From positions 361,001 through 425,000 of the forward strand of contig JAKTNV010000190.1 in assembly GCA_022747635.1 (NCBI GenBank): DNA of 64,000 bases, in the 5' to 3' direction. Every line of letters begins with the position of its first letter. Position 1 is the stretch's first letter. Below, piece by piece: positions 47,447-59,145 of the stretch. The position numbers and the translations under genes are program-made. Under the pieces are notes generated by a model that was not told the origin of the DNA, searched no databases, and saw only the letters and a program-made list of their open reading frames with translations. The DNA comes from Hetaerina americana (lineage: Eukaryota > Arthropoda > Insecta > Odonata > Calopterygidae).

Positions 47447-47490
<44 letters not shown>
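47407..47490. repeat. (TA)n-rich microsatellite
   Basis: TA and TACA words grading into pure TA at about 47456-47490. Confidence 0.95.
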
Positions 47491-47492
<2 letters not shown>

Positions 47493-49225
47493 GTACTTTT
47501 TTCTTACAGCCGGGAGTACGGGGTTTAAAAAATATTTTTTCGGTGTCGTAAGAATAAGCACTCGAAGAAGTGGTTACGCAGAACGGGTCTACTTCGCGAA
47601 GATGAAAATTGTCGCGTTTTTCGTGGATCATCGACTCTGGGATTCCATTTCTAAGTTCCACACTGCCTTCGGGTCAGTGTGTCGTCCGTGGAGTTTTTTT
47701 GGGTGGCAATCTTCATCTGTTACCACGGTGACTCAATCGAGTATACACTTACTTCATCACTGTCGTACACCTCTCCCACCGTCAGTTCCTTACTCCGCAG
47801 AGATACTCCCCCCCCCCGCGTAGATGTTTCAACTGATCGATGGTGCGCGAACACCCTCGGGAACCACCGAGTTACTGTCAGGAGGAACAGCAGTGTGGCG
47901 AGGCGGTATATCGCGGGCGGCCTTCCCTCGTATTTCCCGATCCGACGGGGGTCCCTACGCACCCGCTGTCTCTTTCGTATAAAAGCGGCGAGAGATGTCG
48001 CTACTTTCGCTTTCCGACAGATTTGGTGGAGATGCATGCGTTCTGGTGGACGTTATCTGCACGCCAAGGTGTTCCCCGTACACCAAAACACCACCAAGGT
48101 GTCCACACCCCATCCCCGACGAAAGTTTGCCTTAATCACTCGGGTTTCGCACGTGGGCGGCAATTCGCTGGCAGATACACAAACACACACACACAAACAC
48201 ACACACATACAAACCCTGCCGTCTATTCTAGCTACAGATCATCATCTTTGGAATAAAAAAAGCAAACATTTCAAGCGAAGATATTTGTTTGAATCTCGAA
48301 AGTTGTCGCCCTTTTCCCACACGCCAAGTGAGCAGGAGACAAAAAGACATGCATTTGACCGTAACATCCGCACAGGACCACAAACATTTTTGGTTTTGAT
48401 TCGGTGCAAGGGAAGTATACTCCAAAATGTAAGTACTTTCCCGCTGGGAGGGAAGTCTTCTCTCAGGATTTAATTGAAAGCAAAATATATTTTAATTCCG
48501 TTGCATTTATTTTAGTTGCAAAAGCGCTACGCTAGGTCGAGTACGTGCCGACATTAAACCCAAATACTTGATACCTGAAGAATAAACTTAAGCGATAATT
48601 AGTCCCTAAATCACACGCATAGAACTGGAGATGTTTTGTATCACTAAATTCTCATTGTTTTAAGTGAACATCTTCCCAGCCACGTGTGATAGATCCCATT
48701 TTCATGCATGAAATTTACAAGTTTCCTTAGAATTCTCATGTTCTGCGAAAAATAAGGCAACCACTGCGTGTAATAACAGAGCATCATCGCGTTAAAAGTG
48801 GGTCAACGGCGTCGCGTCACCCATTTGAATGCCCTCACTGAAGCATGTGGCGTACGCGGGGCTCGGGTCGCCAAGTTGGAAGTCGGTGCATTTGAAAAAC
48901 AACAGACCATGGTGTCCCTTATGAAACCCTGATGCCGGTGATCGGTTTCCCAAAAGCCACAAGTCGAGACGAACGACTCCTGAAAATAGTTCCAAATGCA
49001 TTAATCTTTCAAATTCGCACAATGTGTAACGAAGGCTATATTAGCCAGTGGGGGGTCATCTGTTATCGTCATCGGGCTCCGTGCGTGCAAAGTACACACA
49101 CTTGCGCCCCGACTAGGAGCCTCAGGATGCGATCCCTTTCGAGGGTGTCGAACGTCTAACTGGGGGTGCATTCCGGTGTGGGTGGGAGCGAGGAACGACT
49201 GGAGGGTGGAGGGGGGAAGCGTCCG
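47491..49225. other. Mostly unique DNA, no supported gene
   Basis: GC-moderate at 47640-48170, where a long plus-strand frame (47679-48473) is open but has a non-ATG start and no recognised similarity. A short (CA)n tract lies at about 48178-48210. If the integrin call at 49.2-49.5 kb is right, this stretch is the start of its first intron. Confidence 0.5.
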
Positions 49226-49232
49226 CACTCAC

Positions 49233-49456
49233 CAGCTGGATCCATTCTCTCGGTGCTCGGCAACGCTGAACCCGAACATGGACCCTGTGGGACCTCGATG
49301 CTGAACGACGCCCTCCGTGTCCACGTTGAAGGCTGCCGAGGGCCAGGCGAGGAGGCCCCAGGCCAGGACTAGGGCCAGGGCCGCGCGGGACGCCGCCGCG
49401 GACCCCGGCGACGACGAGGCCGGGGGCTCGCAACCACCCCTGCGGACGGTCACCAT
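49233..49456 (-). CDS. Integrin alpha chain, first coding exon (signal peptide and first FG-GAP blade)
   Basis: Integrin alpha subunits pair with beta subunits at the plasma membrane and bind extracellular matrix. This minus-strand exon starts at an ATG at 49456 in a good context (aaccATGG). Residues 25-38 are a hydrophobic signal core (ALALVLAWGLLAW), with likely cleavage after the AA before FNVDTEG. The mature start FNVDT, then HRGPTG and SMFGFSVAEH, is the hallmark N-terminus of integrin alpha chains, whose first beta-propeller blade has FG-S-V. The exon ends after 74 codons plus two bases at a perfect donor (ctg|gtgagt, intron from 49232). The split codon would restore the Trp commonly followed by LVGAP. 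The SMFGFSVA wording is closest in my memory to insect alpha-PS2 (inflated), but the subtype is uncertain. No second exon was found. Confidence 0.8.
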
Positions 49457-51110
49457 GGTTACGAGGGGCAGAAAGAGAGATAGAGAGAGAGAGGGTGTGT
49501 TGGGGTGTGGTGGGGTGGGGTGAGAGAGGTGAGATGACTGGGCGGAGGGTAGGAGGAGAAGGATTGGAAGGGGTTATTTCAAAATTAGAAGAGGGAAGTC
49601 CGGAAATACGCGGGGCCGGGGGCGCCGCGTAAGGAGCGTAGCGGCCCCTCGATGGGGGGGAGGGGGGGGGAGAGACGACGTCGGGTTCGGGATCCTCGAT
49701 TGCGCGGTCAACACGCGCGCTCTTCCCCCTCTAGAAGCACACGATACCCAGAGCACACACACGGGGCAGGGAGCACTCCGAGGTGTCGGGAACTTTCCCC
49801 GTTCGATGCTCGCGAAGTCTTTTCGCCACCACGCAGGGAGAGGCAAAGGTCAAAGTGGCAGACTGAAAGGGGGGGGAGGGGAGGTATCCCTTGCGTATGG
49901 GGAGTCACACATACAAACACGAACCGGCGCACACCTCACGTCAACCCACGTGCCGAAGACTTGAGCACGCACGCACAAACACAAGCACACAAAACAAATA
50001 ACTTCGCGCACCGAAATAAATATATGCTTAAAAACTGTAGAAAAAATTTATGCGGGCGTATTCGACCATTAAAAAACGAACTATCAAAATATATGTGTGT
50101 AGAAATTTTTTATCAAAAGTATTAAATAATAAAATCAGATTTGTAAAACCACGGCGAAGTTTTGACGAATAACAATAAAAAAAACACGTCCGGACGGATT
50201 ATTTCAAAAGAGGAGCGAGTTCACGAGCGTCCTTGCACGAATCACCAGAAGATCACCGCACGAGTGCCCTCTCCCGACGAGTGCCGCCGAGTCCTCAGAG
50301 CGGTGAAGACGGCTGCGGTGATGTGACGCCCACACACACACACGAGCGCTCCCACGCGAAATAAAAACTCTCCCACCGCACACTCTCTCCTGGAATGACA
50401 GATGTCGCACCAATGCTCCAAATTTCGCCACCTCGGTGGTCGGATGAGGACTCAATCCAATTCTTTAACCCCCAATTTCGCGGCACTCCCGTCAAAAGAA
50501 GCCGTTCCCTCGGTGCGAAGACGAAGGAACCTAATTGTTATATAATTTTCGATGCCGGAGGAAAATCCAAGTGACGACCCGGGGCGTACAAAACCTCGCC
50601 CGGTAGACAGGAAGCTATACTGCGCAACAGGAATTTCGGCACTCGTATTTCGATCGAGCATTAGATTCAGTTCAGTCACGGATGGATTTATGTCTGCTCC
50701 CGCGCATAAACAATGCAATGCCCGTTTCCGGAATGACCCCCTCCCTCCCCGTGTTGGGGGGTTCTTCCGTCGAAGAGATCCACCACCTTCCAACGCCTCC
50801 ACCTCCGATGCAAGCCGAAGGAATCGGCGCGACTGGCGACTCGCGTTCCCGGCGTGCGACGAGGGCTTAGCGGAAAGGGGAGCTCTGTTGGGTCGAGCGT
50901 CTAAGCTGCTCGGCTGACTGACTTGGAGTGTCTTTCCCGGCGTGTTGGCGCGAGAAACCTTCGGAGGGGAAGTGAGTCGAGGCGGCCCTGCTTGCGCGGA
51001 GAGAGGGGCGCGGTGGGACCAGGGAGTGGGGCGACGGGGGTCGGAGTGGGGCGAGGACCTCCGAGTCGGGGCACGGCGGGGGTGTGTGTGCCTTGCATAT
51101 CATATATATT
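49457..51110 (-). promoter_or_regulatory. CpG-rich putative promoter and 5' UTR of the integrin alpha gene
   Basis: A repeat-poor, GC- and CpG-rich block directly upstream of the integrin start codon. Just upstream of the ATG the minus strand is CT-rich (ctctctctctctatctctct), common in insect 5' UTRs. Short AC tracts occur at 50325-50342. I could not identify a TATA box or a transcription start. Open frames here (for example 50552-50917) lack similarity. The regulatory role is inferred from position and composition only. Confidence 0.45.
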
Positions 51111-51734
51111 CACGCATTTACATCTGAATCACTCAGTGATGTACACAGTCATCATCATTACGCATTACCCGTGGTCCTCTGCTTAGGGTAGGATGGAGCC
51201 TGGTTTCTGCAACTCTAGGCACTGCCTAACACGATGGTGAACACACTTAAATCTCATATGACACACTAAAGCGACTCATTTTTTTGGAGCCAAATGCAGT
51301 GTATCTCCCATCAAAAATCAGCATCATAATCACCAGGCATTAAAAAAACCCATTTATTTATCATCCCTGAGTGGGGAGTGAACGGAAGGAGAAGGCTGTC
51401 CGTAATCAGGCGTGCTTTCCAAAGAATAAGTGCGAGGAGGAAAAGTTTAAAATGCAGACATTGGGATATAAATTGAAGCGAGTGACGCGATCATTTAGAT
51501 TTCGGTAATGAGAGATGACCCTTTGGTAAGCCCTTTTGGTCTCTGCGGAGTGTCCGCAAGTGCTCGTTCGCATGTCCCTCCTGCTCGGTGCCAGGTCTCC
51601 CTCCCACAGTCGCCTTCTCACTAGGGATATGCGCATAAAACCAGTGACCAAAATCACTTCTCTCACATTCCGTGACACATTCCCATGTGTGATATCTTGG
51701 CAGCCAACCATGCGACAATACATTACATGGTTTG
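51111..51734. other. No feature recognised
   Basis: Anonymous AT-rich sequence upstream of the CpG block. Confidence 0.5.
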
Positions 51735-52200
51735 TATAAAAAGGACCGGGAAAAGTTTTGGAATATAGATTTGTTTCAGATATTGCTAGAATGCCTAAAA
51801 ATTCTTCAAAGTTTATCCCTTAAGTATCGACATACTTTTTCTAGCGACTTATTCACGACTCCGAGTCTCCCTGGTAAGCGAAGGGTCCTCAAGGGTACAA
51901 GCGTGAAAGTTTCTTTGACGGCACTTAGGGTTCCATGGTGGTGTCCTTCGAGGGATGGTGGATTTCACTCTTGGGAATAGGATATAATAGACTGGTGCCA
52001 AGTGGGGACTGCAAGGATGTTGGGGAATCGTCGCGACGACGTTTCAGATGGTCTTCGCTAACAGACACTGTCGACTCTGCTCTTCTTGGTCGTCCGTCCA
52101 AAGACCTTCGGGAGGACCAGTTTGGCGCAGATCTTTTGCATCGCCAAATTGTCAGTGATAATGATTTGTGCATTGTCATCTTATCAATCTGCGATCATTC
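51735..52200 (-). mobile_element. Mariner-derived MITE, copy 8 (only inverted copy)
   Basis: The left side is the family's right TIR in inverse (tataaaaaggaccgggaaaa). On the minus strand the internal words for YSPDLAP (degraded) and KVFGRTTK are present. It ends near 52200 without reaching the other TIR, being cut by a SINE-D part B. Confidence 0.8.
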
Positions 52201-52204
52201 ACAT

Positions 52205-52330
52205 CACTCGATGTACTCTCCACGAAGCACCTCAAGTAGGGATCGGGATACCACTGGAAAAAATCTGCCACCTCCAGGATTCGAATCTAGGCCCTCTCGG
52301 TGGGAAGCCAGTACATTAGCCATTGCGCAC
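52205..52330 (+). mobile_element. SINE-D part B
   Basis: Contains agcacctcaagtagggatcg and a tRNA-like aggattcgaatctaggccct followed by tgggaagccagtac. It matches 40695-40805 closely. Confidence 0.7.
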
Positions 52331-53039
52331 TATCTTTTTGAATACATAAATCCCCGCACACTTCCCTAGGATCCCACACTCATAGATCAAGCCCCGCAGC
52401 CCATACGCAGTGCGATAAGTGACGCACATCCGGCTGCACTGTGGGGGTTTATCCGGACCACGAGTAGGCCCGAACGCACGAGGACACAGTCGAACGACGG
52501 CGGCGACGAAGGCAGACACGCTTCGGGAAGGATTTTCAATAACTAAGACCTCCAGACGGGATTCCCATCATAGCAATCCTCAGTCCACAATCTCAGTATT
52601 AAATATGGACAGGAATGCATCGTTTTCTTCGAATGAAATTATATACTCATGATGACTTAAAGATGGTAACAGGAGCACTCAGAAAGTTCGGAACAAAACA
52701 CATTCGCCAATGGCGGAAGTTTGGGCTTTCAAACTTACTTCGGATTTTTTTGTTTGAGGCATCAGTGATTTGAAACGCGCCGCCGTCCACTTCACAAAAA
52801 TTCTGTAAAAGAACATTTAAGCGAGACAATTTGAGATTCCCTTCGTTTTCCGTTTTTGATCCCGTTACGTCTCCATCAGTGAGTCATGCTAAGCATTGCG
52901 GAAGGGATGCTTCCATTTAATTAAGTAATGTATTCACATGCATTAGGAGGCGATGCAATATTCTGCACGATCCATCCCAGAAGTAGCAGCACTGAGTCGA
53001 TTACAGGAAATTTATCGCCAGGATGGATACATTCACTCA
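52331..53039. other. No feature recognised
   Basis: Anonymous sequence, partly GC-rich at 52420-52520. Confidence 0.5.
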
Positions 53040-53830
53040 AGAGTCTTGGAAGTAGCACCCTTGTGCCTCCACGCACCACTGCAAGCGTGTTTTACACGCC
53101 TCGCACTCCTTCTGGAAGGCGGCGCCGGGAATGCTGCTAAGCTCCCTCGTCACGGCCTGTTGTAACGCTTCCACCGAACCATGGTGACGTCCATTCAGCA
53201 CGGATTTGAGATGGCGGCGGAAGAGGAAGAGTTCTGGTGAGGAAATGTCTAAAAATTTTGGATCCTCACTCATTGGGTCGAGAAACTCTTGGCAGATCCG
53301 TGTGCGAGTTCTCATTTGTTATTTGTCCGAGAGCACTCGCGGCAAAAACTTCGCAGACACACCTTTCTCATGCCCACGTATTCACTCACAAGTGGATACA
53401 CATTACTTTTAGGGATTCCAAGTTCATCAGAAACCATGCCAACACTTAAACTGCCCATCCCTGTCCAACAAAGCCGTCATTCTTGCAAGATTTTCGTCAC
53501 TTCTTGAGGTCGAAGGGCGTCCTGAAAGTTCGGCTTCTTCAACATCTTCTCTGCCCTCCCGAAACAACTTGTACCACTCAAAAACATCCGCTCTACCCGA
53601 GGCGCTATCACTACAAGCTGCCTCAAACATGTCATGAGTCTCTTTCCCGGTTTTACCTAGTTTCACGCTACGTTTGAGGGAGTAGAGCTGTTCCAATAAC
53701 CGGAACGAAACGAGGTCAAGTTTTCGAGGTTTCGCAAACAAACAATCCGCAATGGTTGGGAGCCAACTACCACCGGCCTCCAACCTTTCCTGAAACTCCC
53801 CTCCCTCGAATCCTGTCAGAGAAACCACCG
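53040..53830 (-). mobile_element. Mariner transposon remnant, minus strand
   Basis: A third mariner lineage. The minus-strand N-terminal part reads SVKLGKTGKETHDMFEAACS and then DVFEWYKLFREGREDVEEAE and LSGRPSTSRSDENL. Next come VGMRKVCLRSF and, after a gap that lacks the catalytic core, FRRHLKSVLNGRHHGSVEAL, AVTRELSSIPGAAFQ and CVEAQGCYFQDS. The N- and C-terminal ends of the transposase are recognisable but the DDD catalytic block is deleted. It is related to, but not the same as, the source of the MITE family. Confidence 0.85.
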
Positions 53831-53995
53831 CCCGCCCGTCCGTCCATCCGGGAAAACGTAAATAATACTTCTTTTTGGACCGAGATTACAAAAGATATAT
53901 CGTTTTTTACCAAAAGTTTTCAGGAGTTTACGTGTAATTGGATTGAATTTCTTTACATCATGTACCACTCATTTACATGTCTACTCATGGCGATC

Positions 53996-54560
53996 TCATC
54001 TCCATCGACATAAATAAACCTCGATCCACCAAAAAGGTGTGTGGCAGGGGGTGCAAGCACCATGTGGGAAGGGTAAATGAAAAGTGATAAAAATATCTAG
54101 TAAAAAACTAGTGAATAACGTACAAATTTGTATACGTTCTGTACGAAGACTTATTTCAAAACAAGGGTTAATTTAAGAACCATAACCACGTATACGACAG
54201 GCCTCAACCATAAAAGGGCAAGTCATGCAGAATTGAAAAGTGAGAATGGGAAATTATACTATTACATGGGCATACAAATCATTGTCTCCCTCCCTTAAGT
54301 CACAGGCAGGGACTGGGACACTTCGCTGTAAGCATCGGACGGCGTGAGGGGCCTCCCCCCACAGAAAGAGACGAGGGAAACTCGAAGGGGGACCTTGTAA
54401 ACTACAAAGCAGGGTAAGCAATGTTGTAACGAGCACTACATTCATTGAGTATTGTGGGAAGGGATTTGACAACAAAACACACAAGATTAGTCAGAGTGAA
54501 TGCAATTGAGTAAAACTCATGATTCCCTCTAGGCTGTGGTTGGAAAGTGGAATTTTCGCT
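53996..54560 (-). mobile_element. Repeat E, copy 4 (longest, inverted)
   Basis: The left end (54000-54060) is the tail, which on the minus strand reads ccccctgccacacacctttt with ggtggatcgaggtttattta and tatgtcgatggagatg. Further right are cttgttttgaaataagtctt, ggcctgtcgtatacg and cttttcaattctgca. At about 54330-54350 is cctcacgccgtccg, shared with the 33-kb copy. This sets the family length at roughly 0.4-0.5 kb. No ORF. Confidence 0.65.
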
Positions 54561-54839
54561 ATCTCTAACCCCGGGTAGGCACTGTTGTACCGAGCAGAAT
54601 ATTCATTAAATGACAGCCTTATAAGGCATGCATGTGGGCTTAAAAGATCTACATAAATTTAAAATTGAGTATCAAAAATTTCTAAATTAAATGTAAAAAT
54701 CATCTTCACTGTAGTCCAAATCAGAAAGTAAAAACGCAAATAAATTAATTACTATCGCTATTCGGCCGGATAAGGTAGGTTTAAGAGCGATAAAAATTAC
54801 CAAGTGGTAGAGTGACCATTCCCTTGTCTTTCTTAACAA
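54561..54839. other. No feature recognised
   Basis: AT-rich anonymous sequence. Confidence 0.5.
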
Positions 54840-56110
54840 AGCATAAGATGACATACTACACCTCTCTTCAATTCCAAATGTTTCCTTCCCTCCTCCCTTC
54901 ATTCCTTCCGTCCAACACCATTTCTATTTCTGCCCTTTCCTCGTTCAAGTAACATTCTCCCCTCTATTACGGTCGTCAACATCACACTGCCGATCAATAC
55001 GCCCTTCATCCATTTTTCCTGCCTCCATAGGATTCCTCCCAACAATCCCCTCTCCTCGCCCACCATACCAAGTACTTCCTCATTTGATTTCGTAAAGAGT
55101 AGGCTAATGCCGACGCCGGGTTTCTCTCCACCCTTCATCCTTACCTGTCCTTCCCCTATGGCGCAAATGACCTTAGCTGTCGGTCGCCTCCCCTCAAAAC
55201 TACTACTACTACTCTTCTCCTTCCATTTCACCTTCTCCATTCTTCTCCACACTCACATATCAAAAGCCTCCATTCCGGGACCACGTTTCCGCGCCGCACA
55301 TTGCTACGCTCCACATTAAGTTTTTACGAGTATTTTTTCATATCCTTTCTCAACGTCCCCGTCAACAACTCCCTCCTCCTTGCGAAAGCCTCTTTGTTTT
55401 GTGTAATTCTTCTCCTTACGTCCCTACTAATTTGACCAAATTGGTCCGAAAATTTTCCGAGATACGTAAATTTTTACACCTGCTCTAGTTTTTGCCCTCC
55501 TATTTTAATGTTAAGCTTAGTCCTTCTCTTTCTGAAAAATCGTAAACTTTTGTTTTATTTATATTGATTCTCATCCCATATCTATTTAACTAAATTCCCA
55601 ATGCATTGTGCAATGCTTTCGCCCCTTGGCTGGCTGAAAAACTAGAGCTTCCCATGCCTCTTTAATCATTTCCTCTGCATACAGGTTGAACAGCAACGGT
55701 GATAATGGACAACCCTGCCTTACACCCCTTGCTAGGACTGCCCATCCTGACTCCCCGTTTCCCACCCGCACCTGAGCAGTCTGAGACATGTACAGGTTGC
55801 GGATTAGCCTCCTTTCCCTCCAATCTATTCCTATTTTCTGCAATATACCCATTAGTTTTTCCCAATTCACTCTATCAAACGCTTTTTCGAAATCTACAAA
55901 ACAGGCAAATACCTCCTGATTGTGCTCTATATTCCTCTCTATTAATAATCTCATTACTGCAATGGCATCCCTCGTACCTCTCCCCTTCCCAAACCCACAT
56001 TTATCATCCCCAAAGTAATAATTTGCCCTATTCTGATTACTTTCATTGATGTCTCTGAGAAATAAACCGATAAAATGAAATTTTTCCAGAAAAAATAACA
56101 CGAAGCACGA
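54840..56110 (-). mobile_element. RTE-clade LINE, RT copy with nested SINE-D
   Basis: The minus strand carries the RT palm well: GKGRGTRDAIAVMRLLIERN, VDFEKAFDRVNWEKLMGILQ, VGNGESGWAVLARGVRQGCP and LSPLLFNLYAEEMIKEAWEA. It then jumps to FQPAKG, dropping the FADD box. The thumb and C-terminus follow across frameshifts down to about 54900. A SINE-D part A (55087-55214) interrupts the coding region just before EEVLGMVGEERGLLG. Dead copy. Confidence 0.9.
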
Positions 56111-56506
56111 TTTGTTAACTAGTTTGAAGGAAGGTTTTAAATTGTTTGAGAGTCAACTAAGTGGAAGTTCATTTCTATGAAATTAGGAAAAGGCTCCGTT
56201 TCTCCGAAGAATTTCATTACCATTCAACTAGTGCCAAAGCTTCAGCGTGCCGTACAAGGCACCTGTTGCATCCTGATGCACCTATGGGTAAATAGGACCA
56301 GGTGGTAGTTTCAATCCCTGAAACTACCTTGATAACATTCAGTGGACGAAGACAGGGTGTCCCTTTTTTTCTTGAGGAATTTTATTGATAATTTAACGGA
56401 ATGATGACACGTTCTCTTGATATTATGTAACTCTGCTACTCACTCGATCTACACAAGGTAAGCACTTGATTCTGATTACAGTGGGGATGAAGTCTATGTG
56501 CGCTTA
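56111..56506. other. No feature recognised
   Basis: Anonymous sequence just upstream of the AC microsatellite. Confidence 0.5.
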
Positions 56507-56693
56507 CGCGCGCGCGCACACACACACACACGCACACACACACGCACACACACACGCACACACACACGCACACACACACGCACACACACACGCACACACA
56601 CGCGCACGCGCACGCACACGCACACGCACACGCGCACGCACACGCACACGCGCACGCACGCACGCACACGCGCACGCGCACGCACACGCACAC

Positions 56694-56726
<33 letters not shown>
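56507..56726. repeat. (AC)n microsatellite with CG interruptions
   Basis: About 220 bp of alternating purine/pyrimidine. The first half has regular blocks of five or so CA followed by CG (about 12-bp period). The second half is richer in CGCA. It directly abuts the truncated 5' end of the R1-clade LINE copy 1. Confidence 0.98.
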
Positions 56727-56730
<4 letters not shown>

Positions 56731-56733
56731 ACG

Positions 56734-59145
56734 GACATTTACACCCACAGTGATCATCAGGCCATACTGTGGGAGATAAATGAGGATGCGAAGCGAGGGG
56801 TGAAACCACCAAGATCGAACTCAAGGGGCTGGAGAGCCAAGCTGTTCCAAGCTGATCTCTTTTGCGAGGCATTGAACACTAGTCCTGTGAATTATGGAGA
56901 CGCGACGGAAAAGGTGGAGGAGGTCATGCGAAGGGTAACTGAAGCATGTGATGTAACTATGCCGCGGAAGAACTATAATGACAGTCGACCTTCGGTACAC
57001 TGGTGGAGCGAAGGGATTGCAAGTCTTCGAAGTAAGTGTCACCAGGCCCGTAGACTAGCTCAACGGGCCCGAGGGAAGCCCACGTTTGCCACAATGGAGG
57101 AAAAGTTCAAGGACGCTAGAAGAGAACTCAAAAAGGCCATCAAGGAAGCCAAAACCGAGAGCTGGAAAGAGCTTATCAGTGAGGTTGACAGCGACCCGTG
57201 GGGCAGGCCATATAAGGTTGTCATGAGTCGACTGAAGAGCCAGCCCATGCCATCGCCTACCTGTCCAGTGCTACTCAGGAGAATTGTATCAACTCTGTTC
57301 CCTGAACAGAAAGAGGAGAGTTATGATTTCGAGGAGAAGGCAGACGGGGAAATTCCAGCCATCACGGAAGAGGAGATGCTCACTGCAACAGCAAGGGTGA
57401 AAAACAACAAAGCTCCTGGCATTGACGGAATCCCAAACGTGGCCCTGAAGATAGCCATCAAGGCTGCACCTGCGATGTTCCTTGATATGTATAATACATG
57501 TCTCGAGGAAGGAAAATTCCCGGATAAATGGAAATGGCAGAGACTAGTTCTACTGCCTAAAGGAAAAAAGCCTCCGGACGAACCATCATCGTATCGTCCG
57601 CTCTGTATGTTGGACACGGTTGGAAAAGTCTTCGAAACGATCATTTATAACAGGATCGAGGATGTCGTGGATCCCTTGCTGGCGGAAACCCAGTATGGTT
57701 TTAGAAAATCCCGCTCTACGTTGGATGCCATAAGCGAGGTGGTCAGTACTGCAAAAGACGCAATATATGGAAAAAGGTATACAAGAGGCTCCAAGCAGTA
57801 CTGCTTGATTGCCACACTAGATATCAAAAATGCCTTTAATTCAGTGAGTTGGAAGTGTGTCATGGAGGCTCTAAAGGGGTTTAATGTCCCATGGTGTCTT
57901 CGGAGGATGGTGGCGAGTTACCTACATAACAGGTTTCTAGTGTACAACACAGAAGACGGACCGAAGACGTATAGAGTGACTGGAGGGGTTCCCCAGGGCT
58001 CAGTACTGGGGCCACTCCTGTGGAACATCCTCTACAATTCGGTACTGCTGCTGAGACTACCGCGCGAGGTGCGCCTCGTGGCATTCGCTGATGACTTGGC
58101 GGTAGTAATTACCGCTAAACTTGTGGAACAAGTCACCGCTATATTCGGGGAGGCTTTCTTTGCGATCAAGAAATGGATGTTTTCTGTCGGATTGCAATTG
58201 GCAGAACATAAAACTGAAGCGCTTCTCGTTTCAAGCAGAAGGCGGTGCGAGAAAGTGACTCTTTACGCCGGCAATACCGAGATCAAATCGCGGCCGTTCA
58301 TTCGGTATCTTGGGGTGACCCTAGACACCAGGCTAAATTTCAAGGAGCAGGTGGGGCAAGTCAGTGGCAAAGCTTCTTTAGTGGCTTCCACACTGCAACG
58401 GCTTATGCCCAATGTTGGTGGCCCCAAGCAGAAAAGAAGACAACTGCTGGCATCGGTTATAACCTCAGTGCTAACCTATGGGATACCCATATGGGCTGAT
58501 GCACTGCTGAGTAAGGGGTATCGAAGGAAGGTAGCAGCGCCATACCGGATTAGTGCTTTGCGGGTGGCAAGCGCTTTTCGGACAGTTTCCGAGGACGCCA
58601 TAAACGTGATTTCGAGTATGTTACCAGTGGAGCTCCTGGCAAAGGAAAGGAAGAAATGGTATCGACAGGAGAATCCGGGTGAGACCAGAAAAGAAATAAG
58701 AGAAGAGAGTTTTAATGAATGGCAGAGATTGTGGGACACATCAATGAAGGGAAGATGGACGCACCGGCTTATCCCTAACGTGGCGAAATGGGTAAATCGG
58801 TCCCACGGGGAGCTCAATTACTACCTCACGCAGGTGCTATCGGGACATGGGTGTTATCGTGCGTATCTGCACAAATACAAGCATGAGGATTCGCCGTATT
58901 GCCCAACGTGCCAAGGAGTCGAGGAGAATGCTGAACACGTGATTTTTGAGTGCCCACGGTTCAGTACATCGCGAGATACCCTTGTATTAAAGTTAAACAC
59001 TCAACTCACGCCAGAGACCTTGGTGGAACATATGATTTCGTCGGAATCAACCTGGAGCGTGATTTGCGACTTCATTACCGCCATCATGAAGGAGCTACGA
59101 AGAGAAGAGCGCGCCAGGAGCGCAACAATGGAAACGGAAGCATAG
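56734..59145 (+). pseudogene. R1-clade ORF2 C-terminal part (end of endonuclease, RT, CCHC), 5'-truncated
   Basis: About 800 codons without a stop, starting at the last endonuclease motif ([16 protein letters not shown]). The RT follows: NNKAPGIDGIPNVALKIA, LLPKGKKPPDEPSSYRPL, TQYGFRKSRSTLDAI, LDIKNAFNSVSWK, TGGVPQGSVLGPLLWN and the catalytic AFADDLAVV (FADD at about 58084-58095). Near the C-terminus CPTCQGVEENAEHVIFEC is the CCHC motif usual in R1-type ORF2 (58900-58953). The ORF ends ARSATMETEA. It lacks the rest of the endonuclease and a start codon, so it is a dead-on-arrival copy although the RT itself is intact. Confidence 0.92.

Noticed and set aside
47679..48473. 264-codon open frame on the plus strand
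   Set aside because: Starts without ATG, translates a CA microsatellite, and shows no motif or family similarity. Probably a chance frame, although the region is unique and transcripts could change this.
50552..50917. 121-codon frame in the integrin CpG block
   Set aside because: Arg/Pro-rich composition expected from GC-rich DNA, no similarity, opposite strand to the integrin exon.
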